Assembly (NCBI GenBank): GCA_002724635.1
Contig: PBPM01000031.1
Coordinates: 62,001 to 126,000 of the forward strand
Length of the DNA: 64,000 bases
Direction of reading: 5' to 3'
Source of the DNA: Rhodospirillaceae bacterium
GTDB lineage: Bacteria; Pseudomonadota; Alphaproteobacteria; UBA6615
The notes beneath the pieces are model-generated. The model was given only the letters and a program-made list of their open reading frames with translations. It had not been told where the DNA came from and made no database searches. Both the position numbers and the translations under genes were made by a program. Positions 58,804 through 64,000 of this stretch are shown here, in pieces (within the stretch, counting starts at the first letter, position 1; every line of letters starts with the position of its first letter).

Positions 58804-59271
58804 CTATTTTACCGAACGCGCGGAGCCGAACAAGCCATCGTACAGCAACATAGCGGTCCCGAAGAAGATGGCCATGTCCGCGATGTTGAACGCCGGCCAG
58901 TGCCAGCCGAACGCATGGATATCGATGAAGTCGACCACCGCGCCGTAAATCAGGCGGTCGATCACATTGCTGAGGGCCCCGCCGATCACCAACAGAAGTG
59001 CGAAGCGCACGATAGCCTGACCCGAGCGCAACAGCCATATTATCAGCATCACCACGATGACTAGAGCGAGCGCAACGAGAATCCAGCGCGACATCTCTGT
59101 CCCCCCAAACAGGCCGAAGCTGATGCCACGGTTCCAGACCGGCACCAAATTGAAGAAGGATGCGACCGAGATCACCGTCGGGGGATCGAAGACCAGCCCC
59201 AACATGACATGTTTGACAAGTTGATCGAAGGCAATCAGCGCTCCGATGAAAACTAAGGCCCATTGTGGCAT
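58804..59271 (-). CDS. lspA: lipoprotein signal peptidase
   Basis: LspA cleaves prolipoproteins before the lipidated cysteine. The 155-residue protein has four membrane helices and catalytic aspartates D114 (GAVVDFID) and D132 (FNIADM). A GTG at 59274 directly precedes the ATG and could be used. It follows ileS by about 27 bases, the usual ileS-lspA order. It serves the bamF product and the lipoprotein at 7436-8005, among others. Confidence 0.96.
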   Translation of the reverse strand: MPQWALVFIGALIAFDQLVKHVMLGLVFDPPTVISVASFFNLVPVWNRGISFGLFGGTEMSRWILVALALVIVVMLIIWLLRSGQAIVRFALLLVIGGALSNVIDRLIYGAVVDFIDIHAFGWHWPAFNIADMAIFFGTAMLLYDGLFGSARSVK

Positions 59272-59298
59272 CACAAATCCGCCGACCTACTCGGCGGC

Positions 59299-62126
59299 CT
59301 AATGCCGACCGTCGATGGCCGCTGCACAGCGGCCGCAAACGTCTGGATACTCGTGGGAGCCAACATCCCGAAGGACCTGCCAACAGCGCGAACATCTCTC
59401 GCCCTCCGCCAGACCCGGTTCGACGGCGATTGCATCGACATCTGGAAGACTGAACGCCCCTGCAGGTGCTGGGCCCTCAATGAGGGTCCCGCCCGAGGTG
59501 ATGGCGATTTCCGCCAAGTCCAACCCGGCCATAGCCGCCACGGTCTCACCGTCGGCATAGACGGTCGGCGCAGCCTGCAGGCTGGAGCCGATACGTTTCT
59601 CGGCACGCTCGATCTCGAGTGCCCCTGTCACAACCCGGCGCAGGCGGCGGACCTTCTCCCATTTGGCCGCCAGCGCATCGTCGCGCCAAGCGACGGGCAC
59701 ATCGGGGAACGTACGCAAATGAACTGATTCCGCGTCGTCCGCCCCGAGCCGGGCCAGCCACGCTTCCTCGGCGGTGAAACAAAGGATGGGCGCGAGCCAA
59801 GCCGTCAAATGCGTGAACAGTATGTCGAGCACCGTGAGTGCCGCGTGCCGCCGGATACTGTCCGGTGCATCGCAGTAGAGCGCGTCCTTACGGATGTCGA
59901 AATAAAAGGCGGACAATTCGACCGCGCAGAAGTTATGCAATGCCGTCCACTGAGTGTGGAACTCGAAATCGTCGGTGGTCCGTCGCACCAGTGCATCCAT
60001 CTCGTGAATGCGATGCAGAACCCAGCGCTCGAGCTCAGGCATGTCTTGCAATGCAACCCGTTCGCTATCGTCGAACCCGTCCAGATTACCCAGCAGGAAG
60101 CGCAGCGTGTTGCGAATACGCCGATACAGATCGGTCTGGTGCTTCAGTATTTCCGGGCCGAGGCGCAGATCCTCGGAGTAGTCCGAACTGACGACCCAAA
60201 TCCGCAGAATGTCGGCGCCCAGAGTCTCCACTGTCTCCTGGGGCGAGATATCGGTACCACGCGACTTCGACATCTTGCGACCGTCCTCGGCCATCACAAA
60301 GCCATGGGTCAGAACCGCGTCATAGGGCGCTCGCCCCCGCGTACCGCAGGATTCCAGCAGCGAGGAGTGGAACCAGCCACGATGCTGGTCGGATCCCTCG
60401 AGATAAAGCGAGGCCGGCCATTGCAAATCGTCGCGATCCTCGAGCACGAAGGTATGGGTCGAACCGGAATCAAACCAGACGTCAACGATGTCACGGACCT
60501 GCTCATACTCCTCCGCGTCATACTCATCTCCAAGGAAGCGGGAGGGCGGGCTCGCGAACCAGGCGTCACCGCCCTCGACTTCAAAAGCCTTGGCAATCCG
60601 GTCGAACACTGCCTGGTCGCGCAGGAGCTCACCAGTCTGCTTGTGCACAAAGACCGGGATAGGCACACCCCAAGCACGCTGGCGCGAGATGCACCAGTCG
60701 GGACGGGTCTCGATCATCGAACGAAGACGCGTCTGGCCCTGTGGCGGCACGAAGCGGGTATCCGCAATGGCCGTGAGCGCCTTGTCACGCAGATTGTTCG
60801 TCTCCATCGAGATGAACCATTGCGAGGTGTTGCGGAAGATCAGTGGTGCCTTGGAGCGCCAGGAATGCGGATAGGAATGCTCAAGGCGGCGGCGGCCAAG
60901 CAGCGCGTTCTCGCCCTCGAGCAAGCTCATCACAGCGCCGTTGGCCTCGCCCTCCTCGCCGTCCGGCGTCAGGACTGCCATCCCGCGAACAGGGGCACAT
61001 GCTCAAAATAGCAGCCCGCCTCGTCGACCATGTCGGGTACGGGCAGGCCATGAGCACGGCCCAAATGGAAGTCATCCTCCCCATGGCTCGGCGCGATATG
61101 TACGAAACCGGTACCGTGCTCTGTGGTAACGAAATCGCCCGCAAGGACTGGTACCTCGTGATCGAAGCCTTTCGCGTGCAGCGGATGGGCACACATGCTG
61201 CCGATGATCGCATCCCCCTTGAGCTTCGCTACATCCTCGCTCGCCTCGATGCCCATCTCCCGGCATGCGGTCTCACGAAGGGACCGAGCCATCACTAGTT
61301 CGTCGCCGATGCGTACGCGGCTCTTCTTCCCAACTCCGGTGATACGGATGCGCACATAGTCAAAATCGGCGCCCGCGGCGATCGCACGGTTCCCCGGAAT
61401 GGTCCAAGGCGTCGTTGTCCAGATGACGATGACCGCACCTTCAAGGGCCGAATCGGCGGCCTGCGTCACCGGGAAGCCGACATAGATCGAGGGCGAAACA
61501 TGATCCTCATACTCGACCTCGGCGTCGGCGAGGGCAGTCTTCTCAACCACCGACCAAAGGACCGGGCGGGCACCTCGATACAGGCCGCCATTCATCGCGA
61601 ACTTGGCGATCTCGCGGGCGATCTGTGCCTCGGCCGCATAGGCCATCGTAGTGTAGGGTTCGGCCCAGTTACCAATCACGCCGAGCCGCTGGAACTCAGC
61701 CGACTGTACCTCGATCCAGTTGGCAGCGAACTCGCGGCATTCCCTGCGGAACTCGACGATCGGCACATCGTCCTTGTTCTGACCATCGGCGCGATACTGC
61801 TCCTCGATTTTCCATTCGATAGGCAGTCCGTGGCAGTCCCAGCCGGGAACGTAATTCGAATCCTTGCCCATCATCTGCTGAGAGCGGTTGATTACGTCCT
61901 TCAGGATCTTGTTCAGCGCGTGCCCGATATGCAGGTGCCCATTCGCATAGGGCGGACCGTCATGAAGCACGAAGGGCGGACGGCCAGCCGATGCGATGCG
62001 CTGACGCTCGAACAAGTCGAGCTTCGCCCAATGTGCGAGCAGCTCGGGCTCCTTCTTCGGCAACCCGGCACGCATCGGAAATTCGGTCTTCGGAAGGAAG
62101 ACGGTGTCCTTATAATCAATGGCCAT
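59299..62126 (-). CDS. ileS: isoleucyl-tRNA synthetase, interrupted by a one-base frameshift
   Basis: The full gene would encode about 942 residues, the usual length. The first part (62126-60969) has the class I signature HLHIGHALNK and ends FAGWQS at a TGA. The second part (60981-59299) has KMSKSRG and the C-terminal Zn cluster (CSRCWQVL ... CGRCAAAI). In normal IleS the text continues FAG, then a VLTPDG-like segment, which appears here one frame back: the GGG at 60982-60984 has apparently lost one G. Everything else is intact. IleS is essential, so a sequencing or assembly slip is as likely as a real mutation; a true mutation would need a second ileS elsewhere. Confidence 0.93.
60982..60984 (-). 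other. frameshift site in ileS (shortened G run)
   Basis: On the minus strand GCG GGA TGG leads to a stop four codons later. One added G (GCG GGG ATG GCA) restores the family reading frame exactly. There is no slippery heptamer or pseudoknot that would suggest programmed frameshifting. Confidence 0.85.
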
Positions 62127-62199
62127 GTTCTGTTTCCAAGCGACCGAGCGGCTTATAGAGCGACGTACGAACAACGGCAACAGCCGGACATCCGGTGTT

Positions 62200-63177
62200 T
62201 TACATATCCCCGTCGATAAAATCACCGGCGCCGAGTGCACGCGCCTCCAACAGTTCGCGCGCCTGCCGCGAATCCGCGGCGATCTGCGCCTTAAGCGCAT
62301 CGATGCCGTCAAACTTCTGCTCGGGGCGGAGGAAGTCAACGAAGGCTACCCGCAGATAGCGACCATAGATATCCCCGTCGAAATCGAACAAATGCGCCTC
62401 GAGGACCAAGGTCTCGCCATCGACCGTCGGACGGACACCGATATTCGCGACCCCGTCATACCATCGGATCGTATCTCCGTCACGCACGCCGCCGCGGATC
62501 GAATAGACGCCCCGTGCCGGCGGGATCGCTTCGCCTAGGTCGACATTGGCAGTGGGAAAGCCGATGGCCCGACCGAGCTGCTGCCCAGTCGAAACCCGGC
62601 CCTCGACCTCCCATAGATGCCCGAGCAGGGCCGCGGCGCGCTGGGGCTGTCCATTGGTCAAATACTCGCGGATCATGCTCGCGGAATAAACCTCTCCGAC
62701 CTCGTTGTGAGCCGGCTCAACGCAGGTGACATCGAAGCCGAGCTCCTTGCCGCGCGCGGCGAGAAGGTCGGGGTCACCGTCGCGTCCGGCGCCGAACTTG
62801 AAGTTGAAACCAACCACCACGTGAGCTGGCGCGATTCCACCATGTAGGACACCGGACAGGAAGTCTTCGGCCGCGCACCCCGCCAATGCCGCGTTGAAGC
62901 GCAGTACAAACAGCTGCTCGATCCCGAGTGCTTGGAGTTCACGCACCTTGATCCGGAACGGCGTCAGGCGAAAAGGCACATCCACACTGCCGAAGAAGGC
63001 GCGCGGATGCGGTTCGAACGTGATGACGCCAAACTGTCGGGCTTGGCTGCGCGCGATATCCCGCGCTGTCGCGATCACCTTTTGATGACCACGGTGCAAC
63101 CCGTCGAAGTTTCCTATCGCGACGACCGTTCCCCGCGCGGAGTCCGGCAGCGCATCCACATGTCGGTAAATTCGCAT
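62200..63177 (-). CDS. ribF: bifunctional riboflavin kinase/FAD synthetase
   Basis: RibF makes FMN and FAD from riboflavin. The 325-residue protein has an N-terminal nucleotidyltransferase domain (VAIGNFDGLHRGHQKVI, GFNFKFGAGRDG, SASMIREYL) and a C-terminal kinase domain (GRAIGFPTANVDL, GVANIGVRPTV). The frame is open to 63228, but MRIYRHVDALP at 63177 is the normal start. It is upstream of ileS in the common ribF-ileS-lspA order. Confidence 0.96.
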   Translation of the reverse strand: MRIYRHVDALPDSARGTVVAIGNFDGLHRGHQKVIATARDIARSQARQFGVITFEPHPRAFFGSVDVPFRLTPFRIKVRELQALGIEQLFVLRFNAALAGCAAEDFLSGVLHGGIAPAHVVVGFNFKFGAGRDGDPDLLAARGKELGFDVTCVEPAHNEVGEVYSASMIREYLTNGQPQRAAALLGHLWEVEGRVSTGQQLGRAIGFPTANVDLGEAIPPARGVYSIRGGVRDGDTIRWYDGVANIGVRPTVDGETLVLEAHLFDFDGDIYGRYLRVAFVDFLRPEQKFDGIDALKAQIAADSRQARELLEARALGAGDFIDGDM

Positions 63178-63232
63178 CCGCCGGATGTACGCGCCGACCG
63201 GGCGATGATCAAGCGCCGATCGAAACAACTGG

Positions 63233-63733
63233 TCAGGCTTCTTGCTTATTCCTGCGCGGAACGAGGACCTCCGCCTGGCCTGCGATTACGACAGTGTCGC
63301 CGACCGTGCAAACGGTCTCCAGCATGACGCGGGAGCTCTCGGGCTTAAGTTCAATCACCGTGGCGCGTGCCTTGACGGTGTCGCCGGGGCGAACTGGCGC
63401 TTTGAACTTCAGATTCTGACTTATGTAGACGCAGCCCGGACCAGGGAGGCGGGTACCCAACACGGTCGAGATGAAGCTCGAACACAGCATGCCATGGGCG
63501 ATCGTGCCCTCGAACATGGAGCGCGCGGCATATTCCTCATTAAGATGCATCGGATTTGTATCGCCCGAGATGCCGGCGAACATGACCACATCGGCGGGGC
63601 CAATCGTGCGCGCATAGGCTGCAGTCATGCCAGACTCGATGTCTTCGAAAAAAAATCCGCTCAGCTCTTCAATCGGATCGGCGGCAGCAAGCAGCGGAGT
63701 CGCCGCGACCGGCTCAAAAACATCAACCGACAT
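63233..63733 (-). CDS. MaoC family hot-dog dehydratase
   Basis: The 166-residue hot-dog-fold protein carries the (R)-specific enoyl-CoA hydratase motif with catalytic D58 and H63 in FAGISGDTNPMHLNEEYA, and GTIAHGMLCSSFIS further on. It would hydrate a trans-2-enoyl-CoA to the (R)-3-hydroxyacyl-CoA, as in PHA precursor supply. AAGG precedes the ATG. It is upstream of ribF by 55 bases. Confidence 0.92.
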   Translation of the reverse strand: MSVDVFEPVAATPLLAAADPIEELSGFFFEDIESGMTAAYARTIGPADVVMFAGISGDTNPMHLNEEYAARSMFEGTIAHGMLCSSFISTVLGTRLPGPGCVYISQNLKFKAPVRPGDTVKARATVIELKPESSRVMLETVCTVGDTVVIAGQAEVLVPRRNKQEA

Positions 63734-63928
63734 ATGGAAAACCCTTGGTTAGATTATGCAACGCACATCATGGTGCGCCGCAGCATCCCTAAACGCAAGG
63801 CGTAGTAAATTATTTATTATCCTGTTGTTTAAATTTGTTTTTATCCCTCATTTTCGTCGGATATCCCGACTTAACATTATGCGTCACTGCAATATTGCAT
63901 ATATGCGGCGCAGCATTTCATGTACCGG
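63734..63928. other. AT-rich intergenic region upstream of the MaoC gene
   Basis: This 195-base spacer is AT-richer than the flanks and has a small inverted repeat (GTCGG-ATATC-CCGAC near 63858-63872) and a TGCAATATTGCA palindrome (63889-63900). It probably holds the maoC promoter on the minus strand. Short frames in it (23 and 13 codons) have no support. Confidence 0.5.
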
Positions 63929-64000
63929 TCAGTCATTGCCAGGGCGTGGATCGATCGGCACCTGCGTCGACAGGCCAAAGATTTCCTCAGCCGCGGCCGC
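63929..64000 (-). CDS. C-terminal 23 residues of an unidentified protein
   Basis: The frame enters from the right edge of the window and ends AEEIFGLSTQVPIDPRPGND before a TGA at 63931-63929. Base composition matches the chromosome. I do not recognise the protein from this fragment. It would be upstream of maoC on the same strand. Confidence 0.45.
   Translation of the reverse strand, partial: AAAAEEIFGLSTQVPIDPRPGND

Noticed and set aside
60969..60990. programmed ribosomal frameshifting in ileS
   Set aside because: No slippery heptamer or downstream structure is seen, and IleS is not known to use frameshifting; a one-base loss explains it.
63242..63805. 187-codon plus-strand frame over the MaoC gene
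   Set aside because: It is antisense to a well-supported hot-dog protein; only its last 23 codons lie outside that gene and they have no support.

Overview
The window is high-GC bacterial chromosome, almost fully coding, from an alphaproteobacterium. The evidence is the paired b' and b subunits in an F0-only ATP synthase operon, the ctaC-ctaD-ctaB-ctaG-ctaE-surf1 order of an aa3 oxidase locus, a DUF3035/BamF lipoprotein, and the pairing of thrC with an M16 peptidase. The type is free-living and aerobic. I cannot name a genus. I see no rRNA, tRNA, CRISPR array, insertion sequence or prophage.

Layout. 1-2590: F0 part of ATP synthase (atpI, atpB, atpE, atpX, atpF) ending in an intrinsic terminator. 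2612-7410: complete glycine cleavage operon (gcvT-gcvH-gcvPA-gcvPB, minus strand) behind a tandem glycine riboswitch. 7436-10789: an unknown lipoprotein, a CDGSH Fe-S protein, ispH, thrB, rnhA. 10760-11500: an AT-rich island carrying a peroxiredoxin. 11412-17417: DsbD-like thiol reductase, YqgE, an MFS transporter, a GNAT acetyltransferase and an M16 protease. 17426-26644: thrC, an M32 carboxypeptidase and the cytochrome c oxidase cluster with its heme, copper and assembly factors. 26980-38488: tldD, an EmrAB-type efflux pair, gshA, rsmE, ubiA, ubiD and pmbA. 38499-46520: envelope genes (a broken LpxH-like phosphatase, a GT4 glycosyltransferase, an MsbA-like ABC exporter, waaA, lpxK, an M23 protein). 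46517-55134: xseA, purD, tadA, a glutamine amidotransferase, a pseudouridine synthase, rsmD, mutL and pgi. 55252-64000: two secreted M16 peptidases, bamF, lspA, ileS, ribF, a MaoC hydratase and the tail of one more gene.

The genes form coherent groups: proton-driven ATP synthesis with aa3 respiration, heme A/copper assembly and ubiquinone synthesis; threonine synthesis (thrB, thrC); lipid A/Kdo assembly with export; and glycine catabolism under glycine-sensing RNA control. Many joints are 1-4 base overlaps (TGATG, ATGA, GTGA, CTAG), which indicates translational coupling and a compact genome.

The unusual points are three damaged genes and one foreign-looking patch. ileS is split by a one-base loss in a G run. 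A DUF983 gene between ctaE and surf1 has lost its middle and carries an in-frame TAG. An LpxH-like phosphatase lacks its N-terminal half and its HGD histidine. The peroxiredoxin island differs clearly in base composition and reaches into the 3' ends of both neighbours. I found no convincing new multi-gene system; the best leads are the decay pattern, the island, and a few small or unrecognised proteins.
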